From NZ13-RE01 sp964612975 (lineage in GTDB: Bacteria > Dictyoglomota > Dictyoglomia > Dictyoglomales > Dictyoglomaceae), in the NCBI GenBank assembly GCA_964612975.1, contig CAZTGC010000003.1, positions 1-64,000 on the forward strand: a DNA stretch of 64,000 nucleotides, in the 5' to 3' direction. The position numbers were made by a program, and so were the translations under genes. The notes beneath the pieces were generated by a model. That model did not search any database. It worked only from the letters and a program-made list of their open reading frames with translations, and had not been told where the DNA came from. Positions 36,718 through 46,145 of the stretch are shown here, piece after piece; position 1 is the first letter of the stretch, and each line of letters opens with the position of its first letter.

Positions 36718-37467
36718 TTAAATTAAATTTGCCTCTTCTAAGAATTTTCTGTCAGATAAAATTTCTTCAGTTTTTCCTATTCTTAAGAGTTTTTTGTTCT
36801 CTCCTAATACATATAATTTATCAGAAATTTCATGGACCATATTTAAATCATGGCTTGCTGTAATTACAGTTTTCCCTTGAAGTTCAAGTTCCTTTATATA
36901 TTTTATAACTTCCTTTGCACTTTTAGGATCGAGTCCGTTTGTTGGTTCATCAAGAAGTATAATGGAAGGATCAATAACAAGAAGGGAAGCTAAGGCAACT
37001 TTTTTCTTTTCCCCTTCACTTAATTGATAGGGAGATCTTTCTAAAAGATGGGCTATATGAAAAAATTCTGATATATTTTTTACTCTTTCCTTTATATCTT
37101 CTGGTTTCAGACCAAGTTGTATTAATCCAAGGGATATCTCATCCTCTACCCTTGGAGAAAAAAGTTGGGCATCTACACTTTGAAATAGTAAAACTACACT
37201 TTTTCTAAAAAATCTATTAAATTCGGGATCATCAAAGGTCTTTTCTTTAAGTTCCTTGGAAAAAGCAAAAGCTCTTCCCTCTTGGGGATATAAAAGCCCA
37301 TCAAGGATTTTTAAAAGGGTAGTTTTTCCAGAACCATTGGGACCAAGGAGACATATTCTTTCCCCTTCATATATTTCTAAATTTATTGATGAAAGAGCTA
37401 CTCTATGATCAAGATAATAAAAGCTTACATTTTCTAATTTAAATATGGGTTCTTTAAAGTTTTTCAT
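36718..37467 (-). CDS. cbiO: ECF transporter ATPase, CbiO
   Basis: A 249-residue ABC ATPase with Walker A GPNGSGKTTLL, signature LSEGEKKKVALASLL, Walker B IILLDEPT and a switch histidine in TASHDLNM. It follows cbiQ by 3 nt as last gene of a cbiM-cbiN-cbiQ-cbiO operon and powers nickel or cobalt import. The length is normal. Confidence 0.94.
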   Translation of the reverse strand: MKNFKEPIFKLENVSFYYLDHRVALSSINLEIYEGERICLLGPNGSGKTTLLKILDGLLYPQEGRAFAFSKELKEKTFDDPEFNRFFRKSVVLLFQSVDAQLFSPRVEDEISLGLIQLGLKPEDIKERVKNISEFFHIAHLLERSPYQLSEGEKKKVALASLLVIDPSIILLDEPTNGLDPKSAKEVIKYIKELELQGKTVITASHDLNMVHEISDKLYVLGENKKLLRIGKTEEILSDRKFLEEANLI

Positions 37468-37470
37468 ATT

Positions 37471-38256
37471 TTATACCTCAATAGATAATAGAACTATCAA
37501 AAGAATAAATATTGTAAAAATTAATACTAAAATATCCTTGGTGTAAATTTTACTATTATTGGGAAATACTAACTCTTTTGTTATTCCCCTTGAAATCATT
37601 CCTTGAGAAACTTCCCTAGATAATTCATGGGTTTTAACTGCCAAAATACCAATGGTATTTCCTATCCAACTTTGCTCCCTTTTCCAATTTATATTAATAG
37701 TTCTACTTTTTTTAGCAAGGTGTAGATCTTCTGCTATTTTTAATAAAAGAAGTATATACCTATAGGTTATAAGAAGGATTGTTATAACAAGAGATGGTAT
37801 TCCAATACCCCTTAATCCTGAGAAAATTTTTGTCCAAGGAGTTGTTAGAATAAAAATTTGAATATAAGAAATTGAGGTTGCAACCCTCAATATAAATCTT
37901 ATAGCGCTAATTAAACCTTCCCTTGTAAATCCAAGGGAAAGTTTACCTGGGATCATAAATATAGAAGGTATAGCGATAATGAGAGTAAAAAATGGGATAA
38001 AAATCCATGTTCTTCTTAAAAGGACCCTTATATCAATTTTCCCGATATATCCTAAATATATACTAAATAGATATAGGATAATAATTGAACTTAGTTTTTG
38101 AAAGAAACTTAGAAAGACAAGCACAAAAATCAAAGAAACTACTTTTATCTTTTCATTTATTTTAGATAAAAAAGACTCCTTTCTCTCTTCAAAAAGAAGA
38201 GCATCCCTTAATATTTTATTTATATCCTTTAATGTTTTATCTATAAAATTACTCAT
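37471..38256 (-). CDS. cbiQ: ECF transporter transmembrane subunit, CbiQ
   Basis: A 261-residue membrane protein with five to six spans and the CbiQ coupling-helix region RGIGIPSLVITILLITYRYI and AKKSRTININWKREQSW. It joins CbiO to the CbiM/N substrate unit. Its ATG overlaps the stop of the PDGLE-domain gene by four bases. Confidence 0.93.
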   Translation of the reverse strand: MSNFIDKTLKDINKILRDALLFEERKESFLSKINEKIKVVSLIFVLVFLSFFQKLSSIIILYLFSIYLGYIGKIDIRVLLRRTWIFIPFFTLIIAIPSIFMIPGKLSLGFTREGLISAIRFILRVATSISYIQIFILTTPWTKIFSGLRGIGIPSLVITILLITYRYILLLLKIAEDLHLAKKSRTININWKREQSWIGNTIGILAVKTHELSREVSQGMISRGITKELVFPNNSKIYTKDILVLIFTIFILLIVLLSIEV

Positions 38257-38576
38257 TCATTTTTTATAGCAATTTTCCCTAATAAATAAACAACTAATAC
38301 AACTATTCCTGTTCCTACTAGGCCAGTAATTATATATCCTAAGGATTGTTGGAGTAAATTCCCATTTTCCCAGATTTTTAGATTATAGTCTGGAAAAAGA
38401 GGTTTACCAAGGGAGGATAATTTCTCAAGCCCTTCTGGTATATATCCAATAAGCTCCTTTAAATCCTCAGGCTCCCATTCTCCCCATGCATCTCCTGAAT
38501 TAAAGATATAAGGAAGGATGATACCTAAGGGAGAAAGAATTATAAGAATTAGAATAATAATCCAAAGTTTACGCAT
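38253..38576 (-). CDS. CbiN-like PDGLE-domain protein
   Basis: A 107-residue protein with one membrane span at each end and an outer loop containing AWGEWEPEDLKELIGYIPEG, the PDGLE domain that replaces or resembles CbiN in nickel/cobalt ECF transporters. It overlaps cbiM by 8 bp and cbiQ by 4 bp. It probably assists metal loading into CbiM. Confidence 0.88.
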   Translation of the reverse strand: MRKLWIIILILIILSPLGIILPYIFNSGDAWGEWEPEDLKELIGYIPEGLEKLSSLGKPLFPDYNLKIWENGNLLQQSLGYIITGLVGTGIVVLVVYLLGKIAIKNE

Positions 38577-39246
38577 TTTCCCACTCCTTTATCATATTAG
38601 TTTTTATTAAGTAATAAAGGACAAGCACAGTGATTATAACCTCTATCCAACCAAAAAGTAATAAATGTTCCAGCATCATAGCGGGGATAGTTACAGGTAA
38701 AGGATAAGGAAAATAAAGGGGGGTACCATCTTGGGCCTTTGCAATATATGGTTGGATCCCCAGCATTATAGCTGTAAAAAGGGTTGCCATATTCAGTCCA
38801 AAATATGCAGAGATTCCTGCAGAAATTAAACCTCTTTTTGAGGATAAGGGATGATTTCCTTTAATAAGTTTATAAACATAATATCCAGTAAAGGGCATAA
38901 CTAATGCCATGTTAAAGCAATTTGCAGCTATTGCAGTAATTCCACCATCTCCAAAAACTATTGCTTGAATAATTAATACCATAGATATAACCAGGAATGC
39001 TGGCCAAGGGCCCAAAAGTATAGCAAGTAAAACACCTCCTACCCCATGTCCTGTAGTTCCTCCTGGGGTTGGAATATTAAACATCATTATTACAAAGGAA
39101 AAGGCTGCTCCCAAAGCAAGGAGGGGAATATGGCGATTTTTAAGGGTATTTTTTATATAATTGTATGCCCTAAACCAGAAGGGCATCATAACTACAAACA
39201 TACTTCCATAAGTCTGGGGCCCTAAATATCCATCAGGTATATGCAT
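38569..39246 (-). CDS. cbiM: ECF transporter metal-binding subunit, CbiM
   Basis: A 225-residue membrane protein. The ATG at 39246 is chosen over a TTG at 39252 because GGGAGG is 8 nt before it and the product then starts MHIPDGYLG. In this family Met1 and His2 are direct metal ligands, together with a histidine in the PGGTTGHGVGG loop seen here. Seven spans are expected. No cobalamin riboswitch was seen upstream; the 230-bp gap to the next gene has an AT-rich repeat. Nickel or cobalt is the cargo, which the sequence does not separate. Confidence 0.94.
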   Translation of the reverse strand: MHIPDGYLGPQTYGSMFVVMMPFWFRAYNYIKNTLKNRHIPLLALGAAFSFVIMMFNIPTPGGTTGHGVGGVLLAILLGPWPAFLVISMVLIIQAIVFGDGGITAIAANCFNMALVMPFTGYYVYKLIKGNHPLSSKRGLISAGISAYFGLNMATLFTAIMLGIQPYIAKAQDGTPLYFPYPLPVTIPAMMLEHLLLFGWIEVIITVLVLYYLIKTNMIKEWENA

Positions 39247-39334
39247 CTTCAATACCTCCCTTTTAAAGTAGCACTTTTTTGCAAAATTATAACACGAAAG
39301 TTAAGAAAAACAAAGTTGATAGGAATCTTATATT

Positions 39335-39360
39335 TAATCATTTTTTGAAAAAGAAAACCT
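39335..39360 (+). repeat. 26-bp dispersed repeat, copy 2
   Basis: Identical over 26 bp to 19853-19878. It lies between the divergent cbiM and GGDEF/HD-GYP genes. Confidence 0.6.
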
Positions 39361-39484
39361 CCTTTTCTAACTTACAAATAGTATTATTGCTGCTATATTT
39401 ACATTTTTTCTTTCAACTTATAGGAAATTTTTCAAAAACTTGTAGTATAATTAAATTAAAAAATTAAGGGAATCTAAAGAGGGT

Positions 39485-40876
39485 ATGGAAAAGAACTTAA
39501 ATTCTGAGAACTTTAAGGATTTAATATTAGATTTGTTAGAAGATCATGTAATATATTTTGATAGGGACTTAAAAATTCTTTATGCCAATAAAGCTGTTGG
39601 AAAATCCCTTAATCTTTCTCTCCAGGAATTAATAGATAAAAATTGTTATGTGCTTTGGCATAAAAGAGATACTCCCTGTAAGTATTGTCCTGTTAAAAGA
39701 GCCATGGAGACAGGAAAGATGGAGGAAGGCGAGATAGTAACCTCTGATGGGAAAATATATCACATAAGGGGATATCCTGTTAAAAATAAGGAAGAGATAA
39801 TTGGAGCTATCGAAGTTGTTCAAGATATATCAAAATGGAGAGAGAGGGAAGAAGAAATAAAATATATGAGCTTTCATGATAAACTTACAGGACTATATAA
39901 TAGAGCATTTTTTGAAGAGGAATTAAATAGACTTAATACTAAAAGACAATTTCCCTTAAGTATAATTATGGGGGATTTAAATGGATTAAAACTTATAAAT
40001 GATGCCTTTGGGCATAAAGAGGGAGATAAGCTTTTGATACGAATCTCTGAAGTTATTAGAAGCTCATGCAGAAGAGAGGATATAATAGCTCGATGGGGAG
40101 GAGATGAATTTGTTATTCTTCTCCCAAAGACTGATAAGTTTACGGTTCAAGATATATGCAAAAGGATCAAAAGAAATTGTGAGAAGCATAATAATAAAGA
40201 AAATAACTTGATAAAACTGAGTATTTCCTTGGGATTTGCCACAAAGGAAATAGAAGAAGAAAGTATTGAAGATATTTTAAGACTTGCGGAAGATAGGATG
40301 TATAGAGATAAATTAATTGGAGGAAAAACCTTTAGAGACTCTATAATCTCTTCCCTTAAAAATCTCCTATGGGATGTTAGTTTTGAAAATAAATTCCATG
40401 AGGAGAGAATAAAGGAATTATCATTAAGAGTTTCAGATTTTCTATATCTTTCTGATGTTGAGAGGGAAGAGTTAGTTCTTCTTGCTCACTTTCATGATAT
40501 AGGAGAAATCACTATCCCCAAGGAGACCTTAAGAAAACCAGATAAACTTAATTCGAAAGAGTGGGAGGAAATAAAAACCCATCCCGAGGTGGGATATAGA
40601 ATTGCAGAAGCTTCTTACGAATTAGCCCATATTGCTTCTCTTATTCTCTCCCATCATGAATGGTGGGATGGTTCTGGATATCCCCAAGGTCTTAAAGGAG
40701 AAGAGATTCCTCTTGTTTCAAGAATCTTCTCCATTGTAGATGCCTTTGAAGTAATGACCTCGGGAAGATCCTATAAAGAGAAAAAAACAAAAAAGGAAGC
40801 AATAGAAGAATTGAAAAAATTTGCTGGAACTCAATTTGATCCCAAGTTAGTAGACGTCTTTATGAATGTAATTTAG
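39485..40876 (+). CDS. PAS-GGDEF-HD-GYP cyclic di-GMP protein
   Basis: A soluble 463-residue protein. A PAS domain (about 10-120) contains NCYVLWHKRDTPCKYCPVKR, whose Cys/His set could bind a metal or a cluster. The GGDEF domain is RWGGDEFVILLP (about residue 203) and the HD-GYP domain has HDIGE (about 336) and HHEWWDGSGYPQGLKG (about 388). Both catalytic motifs look intact, so it may synthesise and hydrolyse cyclic di-GMP in response to redox or ligand signals. GAGGG is unusually close to the ATG. It overlaps the convergent sigma-factor gene by 17 bp. Confidence 0.92.
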   Translation: MEKNLNSENFKDLILDLLEDHVIYFDRDLKILYANKAVGKSLNLSLQELIDKNCYVLWHKRDTPCKYCPVKRAMETGKMEEGEIVTSDGKIYHIRGYPVKNKEEIIGAIEVVQDISKWREREEEIKYMSFHDKLTGLYNRAFFEEELNRLNTKRQFPLSIIMGDLNGLKLINDAFGHKEGDKLLIRISEVIRSSCRREDIIARWGGDEFVILLPKTDKFTVQDICKRIKRNCEKHNNKENNLIKLSISLGFATKEIEEESIEDILRLAEDRMYRDKLIGGKTFRDSIISSLKNLLWDVSFENKFHEERIKELSLRVSDFLYLSDVEREELVLLAHFHDIGEITIPKETLRKPDKLNSKEWEEIKTHPEVGYRIAEASYELAHIASLILSHHEWWDGSGYPQGLKGEEIPLVSRIFSIVDAFEVMTSGRSYKEKKTKKEAIEELKKFAGTQFDPKLVDVFMNVI

Positions 40877-41306
40877 TAGCCCTTAGTTTTTTCAATGCCC
40901 TTTCTTTGTAAATTCTTACACTTCTTCTTGATATTTTTAAATATTTTGCTGTTTCCCTTTCACTATATCTTGAAAAATATAGTAGATTTATAACCTCCCT
41001 TTCTCTCTTTGAGAGTTTTGATAAATTTATTTTTCTTCCTCTTTCATAATTTTCAATATAAAAATTTTCATAATAATCTATTTTAGAGCTCAGTCTCCTT
41101 TTATAATTAAGAAGCTCATAATAAAGACTCTTTTTTAGATAACTAGATAAGAATCCTTTACTTTCATCATGTTTTTTAATAAGTTCAAAAAGAATCATTT
41201 CTCCATGTTGTTTCCAATCTTCCCATTCTAATTCCCTTGAGTAAAGGAGATGCAAATATTTATAAAGGAGAGGCTTATAAGCTAAATACAATGTATTGTA
41301 ATCCAT
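40860..41306 (-). CDS. small sigma-70-like factor
   Basis: A 148-residue protein with a sigma region 2-like helical N terminus (YLAYKPLLYKYLHLLYSREL, FLSSYLKKSLYYELLNYKRR) and a region 4 helix-turn-helix (LSKREREVINLLYFSRYSER, ETAKYLKISRRSVRIYKERA). It resembles small phage-like or sporulation-derived sigma factors such as YvrI/UviA rather than ECF factors. AAGGAGG is present. Its target promoters are unknown; the small-gene cassette at 45906-47129 contains YvrJ, which in Bacillus neighbours the yvrI sigma gene, and this makes a link worth testing. Confidence 0.78.
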   Translation of the reverse strand: MDYNTLYLAYKPLLYKYLHLLYSRELEWEDWKQHGEMILFELIKKHDESKGFLSSYLKKSLYYELLNYKRRLSSKIDYYENFYIENYERGRKINLSKLSKREREVINLLYFSRYSERETAKYLKISRRSVRIYKERALKKLRATKLHS

Positions 41307-41411
41307 TCCTACCTCCTTTTTCCAAGTTTACCCTATTATATTTACTTATAGTAAAATTTTCAAGCGTTATTTTTACATATAGAAAAAATAAATGATTCCA
41401 TGAAATAAAGG

Positions 41412-41417
41412 TATAAT
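41412..41417 (+). promoter_or_regulatory. -10 box of the dcd operon
   Basis: TATAAT 33 nt before the TTG start of dCTP deaminase. No clear -35 box is seen. Confidence 0.45.
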
Positions 41418-41450
41418 ATATAGAAATCAACTTAAAAGGAGGTCTGAAAA

Positions 41451-42023
41451 TTGATTCTTAGCGATAGGGATATAAAGAATTATTTAGAAAGGAAAGAATT
41501 AATCTTAGAACCCTTAGAAAATATTGAGGAGCAAATTCAGCCTTCTTCTGTGGATTTAAGATTAGGAAATTTCTTTTTACATTTTAAAGTGGAAGGAAGA
41601 GCCTTTATAGATCCCTCAAAGGATAATCCTTCGGATCTTATGGAAATTATTGAGGTAAAGGATAAAGAGCCTTTCTTTTTAAGACCTGGAGAATTTGTCT
41701 TGGGAACAACGATTGAAACTGTGGGACTTCCTGATTTTCTTGTGGCAAGGGTAGATGGTAGATCAAGTCTTGGAAGATTAGGGATTATAGTTCATGCTAC
41801 TGCAGGTTATGTAGATCCGGGTTTTTATGGACAAATCACTTTGGAGCTTTCCAATATAAATAGGGTTCCTGTTGCCTTATATCCTGGAATGAGGATATGC
41901 CAAATATCCTTTTATAGGTTAACAACTCCAGCAGAGATCCCATATTATAAAAAGAAGGGAAGTAAATACCAAAATCAAAAGGGTCCTACCCCAAGTAAAT
42001 TAAATATAGATTTTAAGGGGTGA
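41451..42023 (+). CDS. dcd: dCTP deaminase
   Basis: A 190-residue trimeric deaminase giving dUTP (or dUMP in bifunctional forms) from dCTP. IQPSSVDLRLG, VARVDGRSSLGRLG with the catalytic region, and HATAGYVDPGFYGQITLELS are conserved. The start is TTG; AAAGGAGG sits 8-9 nt before it and no nearby ATG fits. It is 3 nt upstream of zwf and starts a three-gene rightward unit. Confidence 0.96.
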   Translation: MILSDRDIKNYLERKELILEPLENIEEQIQPSSVDLRLGNFFLHFKVEGRAFIDPSKDNPSDLMEIIEVKDKEPFFLRPGEFVLGTTIETVGLPDFLVARVDGRSSLGRLGIIVHATAGYVDPGFYGQITLELSNINRVPVALYPGMRICQISFYRLTTPAEIPYYKKKGSKYQNQKGPTPSKLNIDFKG

Positions 42024-42026
42024 AGA

Positions 42027-43397
42027 ATGCAGGATTTTAGTATCTTTATCTTGGGAGGATTGGGAGATTTAGCAAGGAAAAAAATCTATCCTGTCTTATA
42101 TAATCTTTTTAAAAATTTTCGTCTTAGGAACTGCAGGAAAATTATCGTAACAGGAAGAAGAGAAAATATTGGAAAAAAAGAATTTCTTGATATCCTTTCT
42201 AGGGAAGTTTTCTCCGATAATTCCTTTTTGTCCCTTTTTGAATATGTAAATTTAAATTTAGATAAAGATATGGATTACAAAAATCTAAAGGATTTTATAG
42301 AAGATGAGGAGCTAATCTTTTATCTTGCAATTCCTCCCTTTTTATTTAGAAATACCCTAAAAAATTTAGGGATATTCTTAAAAACCTTAACAAATAAAAG
42401 AAAGATAATTATAGAGAAACCCTTTGGGATGAGTCTTTCCTCTGCAAGGGAACTAAATATGGTTACTAAGGAATATTTTAAAGAAGGAGAGATTTATAGG
42501 ATTGATCACTTTTTAGGAAAGGAAACGGTCCAAAATATATTTGGTTTAAGATTTTCTAATATTATCTTTGAGGGCATATGGGATAGGAATTTTATAGACC
42601 ATGTTCAAATATCTGCATTAGAAGATATAGGAGTTGAGGGAAGAGCTAATTATTATGATAAAGTGGGAGCATTAAGGGATATGATTCAAAATCATCTTCT
42701 TCAAATCCTTACTCTCATTGCCATGGAGCCTCCCTGTTGTATAGAGGAAAGGGCAATAAGAGATGAAAAAATCAAGGTGTTAAAAAGTATTAGAGAGATA
42801 AAATATGAAGAAGTTCCTAAATATGTAATAAGGGGACAATATGAGGGGTATAGAGAAGAAAAAGGAGTATCAGAAAATTCAAAGACAGAAACCTATACTG
42901 CTTTAAAAATTTATATAGATAATCTAAGATGGGATGGAGTTCCCTTTTATTTGAGAACAGGGAAAAAACTTTATAAAAAGGATACATCAGTAGTAATTGT
43001 ATTTAAAAAAATTCCGGGTCTTTTTTCAAAAATTTTAGATTGTGTTCCTGAAGAGGATATTATTGGATTTAAAATAGCACCAGAAAATAAAATAATTTTA
43101 AGATTTCAGCTTAGACCCTTAGGAAAAAGTATTTTATCTTGTCCCGTACCAAATACTATGGAATGGTCTGCACCTAACATAGATGCCTATGAGACCCTAT
43201 TCCTGGATATAATAGAAGGGGATCAAACTTTGTTTATAAGGGATGATGAGATAGAAAAAGCCTGGGAAATTGTCCAACCTATATTGGAATTTTGGGAAGA
43301 AGACCCTAATATTCCCATCTACAAGGTAGGATCCCTTGGTCCAGAGGAGGCAAATTATTTTATTAGAAAAGATGGAAGGGAATGGAAAAATTTATGA
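42027..43397 (+). CDS. zwf: glucose-6-phosphate 1-dehydrogenase
   Basis: A 456-residue enzyme of the oxidative pentose phosphate route. The NADP-binding start ILGGLGDLARKKIYPVLYNL and the active-site YRIDHFLGKETVQNI are conserved. It is slightly shorter than the usual 480-510 residues, but both domains are complete. It starts 3 nt after dcd and is followed 9 nt later by the helicase gene. Confidence 0.95.
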   Translation: MQDFSIFILGGLGDLARKKIYPVLYNLFKNFRLRNCRKIIVTGRRENIGKKEFLDILSREVFSDNSFLSLFEYVNLNLDKDMDYKNLKDFIEDEELIFYLAIPPFLFRNTLKNLGIFLKTLTNKRKIIIEKPFGMSLSSARELNMVTKEYFKEGEIYRIDHFLGKETVQNIFGLRFSNIIFEGIWDRNFIDHVQISALEDIGVEGRANYYDKVGALRDMIQNHLLQILTLIAMEPPCCIEERAIRDEKIKVLKSIREIKYEEVPKYVIRGQYEGYREEKGVSENSKTETYTALKIYIDNLRWDGVPFYLRTGKKLYKKDTSVVIVFKKIPGLFSKILDCVPEEDIIGFKIAPENKIILRFQLRPLGKSILSCPVPNTMEWSAPNIDAYETLFLDIIEGDQTLFIRDDEIEKAWEIVQPILEFWEEDPNIPIYKVGSLGPEEANYFIRKDGREWKNL

Positions 43398-43406
43398 AGG
43401 CTTGAT

Positions 43407-44942
43407 ATGCATATGGAATTAAATGAGCAATTTAAAAAGGCTTTAGATTTAATGGAAAATACAAATAAAAATGTATTTATCACAGGGAAGGCTGGAACAG
43501 GAAAATCTACCCTTTTACAATATTTCAGAGAAAAAACCAATAAAAAGATTGTTGTTTTAGCTCCTACAGGGGTTTCTGCCTTAAATGTGAAGGGAGAGAC
43601 TATTCATTCCTTTTTTGGATTCAAGCCCAATATCAACTTACAAAGTATAAAAAAGCTTTCACCATCTCAGAGGGAGATTTATAAAAATTTAGATGCCATA
43701 ATAATTGATGAGATATCTATGGTTAGGGCAGATCTTTTAGATTGTGTAGATTACTTTCTAAGGTTAAATGGAAAGGAAAAAGATAAACCCTTTGGTGGAA
43801 TTCAGATGATCTTCATTGGAGATTTATATCAACTTCCCCCAGTGGTTACATCTAAGGAGAAGAAAATTTTTGAAGATTATTACAAAAGTGAATATTTTTT
43901 TGATTCCAATGTTTTTAAAGAGATTTCCATGGAATTTATTGAGCTGGAAAAGGTTTATAGACAAAAGGATGAAAAATTTATTAATCTTTTAAACGAGATA
44001 AGAAGAAATACTGTAAGTGAAGAAAGTTTAGAATTATTAAATAGTAGAGTTGTAAAGGATTTCATTCCCTATGAAGATTATATGATCTATCTTACTCCAT
44101 ATAATGATGGGGCTTCCAAAATAAATATGGAAAAACTTGAAAAGTTAAAGGGTAAAAAATATGAATGGATAGCAGGAATTAATGGAGATATAAGTGAAGA
44201 ATATTATCCCAATGATGTAATTCTTACCCTTAAAAAGGGAGCTCAGGTTATGATGTTAAATAATGATGGCTTGGGAAGATGGGTTAATGGATCTTTGGGA
44301 AAAGTTGTTGGAGTAAAGTCTGAGGGGATAATAAGGGTTCAATTTCCCCATGGAAGAATAGAAGATGTTTCTCCCTATACCTGGGAAGTAATGCATTACA
44401 TATATGATGAAGAAAGGAAAACAATTGATACAGAAGTTATAGGTTCCTTCACTCAGTATCCATTAAAATTGGCATGGGCCATTACCATTCATAAAAGTCA
44501 GGGAAAAACCTTTGAAAAAGTTATTATTGATCTTGGGAAGGGAGCCTTTGCTCCGGGACAAGTTTATGTTGCATTAAGTAGATGTACATCTTTCCAAGGG
44601 ATTTTCTTGAAAAGGCCTATAAAAAAGAAGGAAATATTTATAGATAAAAGAATTGTTGATTTTTTAACTAAATATCAATACTTTATCTCTGAAAGAGATT
44701 TACCCTTGGAAGAGAAAATAGATATTATTGAAGGAGCAATAAAAAAGAATTCCCTTATATATATTGTTTATCTAAAACCCAATGACGAAAAATCAAGAAG
44801 AATAATAAAACCACATAGAGTGGGTGAATATAAGTATAAGGGAAAAACTTTTCTTGGAGTTTATGCCCATTGTTTAGAAAGAAAAGAAGAGAGAGTTTTT
44901 AGAATAGATAGAATTCTTGAATTAAAGGAAAAGAATATTTAA
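43407..44942 (+). CDS. Pif1/RecD2-like superfamily 1B DNA helicase
   Basis: A 511-residue helicase with Walker A GKAGTGKSTLL (about 27-37), motif Ia APTGVSALNVKGETIHSFFG, motif II IIDEISMVRADLL, motif III GGIQMIFIGDLYQLPPV, and C-terminal SF1 motifs AITIHKSQGKTFEKV and YVALSRCT. This is the bacterial Pif1 type, a 5'-3' helicase. The last 120 residues include a small domain of unknown use. It is co-transcribed with dcd and zwf by position only. Confidence 0.9.
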   Translation: MHMELNEQFKKALDLMENTNKNVFITGKAGTGKSTLLQYFREKTNKKIVVLAPTGVSALNVKGETIHSFFGFKPNINLQSIKKLSPSQREIYKNLDAIIIDEISMVRADLLDCVDYFLRLNGKEKDKPFGGIQMIFIGDLYQLPPVVTSKEKKIFEDYYKSEYFFDSNVFKEISMEFIELEKVYRQKDEKFINLLNEIRRNTVSEESLELLNSRVVKDFIPYEDYMIYLTPYNDGASKINMEKLEKLKGKKYEWIAGINGDISEEYYPNDVILTLKKGAQVMMLNNDGLGRWVNGSLGKVVGVKSEGIIRVQFPHGRIEDVSPYTWEVMHYIYDEERKTIDTEVIGSFTQYPLKLAWAITIHKSQGKTFEKVIIDLGKGAFAPGQVYVALSRCTSFQGIFLKRPIKKKEIFIDKRIVDFLTKYQYFISERDLPLEEKIDIIEGAIKKNSLIYIVYLKPNDEKSRRIIKPHRVGEYKYKGKTFLGVYAHCLERKEERVFRIDRILELKEKNI

Positions 44943-44948
44943 TTATAA

Positions 44949-45830
44949 TTATTTTATTTTCCACCTTCTTAAAAAGGATCTCCTTACAAATTCAGGAAAT
45001 TCTCCTTTCTTTTCACACCAAGCTTTAAGCCACTCAATTGTCCTTTTATCTCCCATATTTCCTGAGCCTATATCTTTCCCATCTATTATATATCTTTCAT
45101 CTTCTCTTATTCTTTTAATTTTTTCTTCTCTTAATACCTTAGCTATTATTGAGGCACATCTTGTTTCTAAAAATTTATCTTCAGAATTGCTTTCTATTAT
45201 AATTTCCGAAGAAAGGCTATTTAAAAAATCTTTTAAGGATTTTCCTATCCCATAATCATCTATAACTATTCTAATCTTTGAAGGATCTAAATTCCTTATA
45301 AGATTTTCTATTAATCTTCTATATCCCCTATCTAAAATTAAATTTATATTATACTTATCTATCTCTTCCTCGGAAATCTCTAAGTATTTATAATGGAATC
45401 CTTCTAAGGATTTTAACCCTCCAAAAATTCTATTCCAATAATAAAAATCATGTCTCTTCTTAGTATCCGAAGAATTTATTATATAATCAATCCTATGGAA
45501 AAGCTCCCTTTTAAATAAAACCCCTACTAGTATTAAAGAACCTAAAACTTCCCCCTTTCCCACCTCATCGGCTCCTATAAGATATTCCTTTGTAGGAGCA
45601 AAAAACCTTCCTCCCAAGATAGAATCTATCTTCTTCCAGATTTCATTAATTTCAGGGGATGGTGTGGAATATAATGTTCCATTTTTATAATAAATAAAAG
45701 TTGAAGAGAAAAGTTTTATTCTCCAAACCTCATAATCTTGCTTTTTATCCTCTTCTTTTCCTCCAAAATCCAAAAGAAGATTTTTAATCTCTTCTCCCTT
45801 TAAAATTCCTTTCCAAGTTCTTCCCACCAT
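44949..45830 (-). CDS. rnhC: ribonuclease HIII
   Basis: A 293-residue RNase HIII that cleaves RNA in RNA-DNA hybrids. The N-terminal 80 residues form the TBP-like substrate-binding domain. The catalytic core begins YLIGADEVGKGEVLGSLILV, with the family D-E-G region, followed by SSDTKKRHDF and ASIIAKVLREEKI. GNMGDKRTIEWL lies near the end. A TATAAT box is 6 nt before the ATG and there is no ribosome binding site. Confidence 0.94.
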   Translation of the reverse strand: MVGRTWKGILKGEEIKNLLLDFGGKEEDKKQDYEVWRIKLFSSTFIYYKNGTLYSTPSPEINEIWKKIDSILGGRFFAPTKEYLIGADEVGKGEVLGSLILVGVLFKRELFHRIDYIINSSDTKKRHDFYYWNRIFGGLKSLEGFHYKYLEISEEEIDKYNINLILDRGYRRLIENLIRNLDPSKIRIVIDDYGIGKSLKDFLNSLSSEIIIESNSEDKFLETRCASIIAKVLREEKIKRIREDERYIIDGKDIGSGNMGDKRTIEWLKAWCEKKGEFPEFVRRSFLRRWKIK

Positions 45831-45836
45831 ATTTTC

Positions 45837-45842
45837 ATTATA
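45837..45842 (-). promoter_or_regulatory. TATAAT box for leaderless rnhC
   Basis: Minus-strand TATAAT with only 6 nt to the ATG at 45830; -35 box unclear. Confidence 0.5.
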
Positions 45843-45905
45843 TCATTTTGTCGCCCAACCCCTCCTTATATTTAATAGAAGATTAAAAAAGGAGGTGAAA
45901 GGCAA

Positions 45906-46127
45906 ATGGCAGTAAATTCTATTCCCTATAATTCCCGTTTAATTTTAAGGGTCCAGGTGGGAATCCAACAGGGAAATCCAGTTATAAGAAGCAGAAGTTT
46001 TAATAATGTAAAATACGACGCCTCTGATTCCGCAGTATTTTCTGTAGCCCAGAAATTGGCAAGTCTTCAGAAATATCCATTAGTTAAAATTATTAGAGCC
46101 AATGATGAAGAGTTGTTAGAAATTTAA
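45906..46127 (+). CDS. DUF1659 family protein
   Basis: A 73-residue protein matching DUF1659, found widely in Firmicutes next to DUF2922 and YvrJ. It has ILRVQVGIQQGNPVIRSRSF, then FSVAQKLASLQKYPLVKIIR. It is beta-rich with one helix and has no signal or membrane segment. AAAGGAGGTGA lies 9 nt before the ATG. First gene of the small-gene cassette. Function unknown. Confidence 0.85.
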   Translation: MAVNSIPYNSRLILRVQVGIQQGNPVIRSRSFNNVKYDASDSAVFSVAQKLASLQKYPLVKIIRANDEELLEI

Positions 46128-46145
46128 TTAAAGGAGGTGGATGAT

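Noticed and set aside
39279..39467. 62-codon plus-strand frame before the PAS-GGDEF gene
   Set aside because: Lys/Asn/Phe-rich with no ribosome binding site; covers the cbiM upstream region and the 26-bp repeat.
39247..39484. Possible cobalamin or nickel/cobalt riboswitch before cbiM
   Set aside because: No B12-box-like or NiCo-like conserved stems could be recognised in this AT-rich gap.
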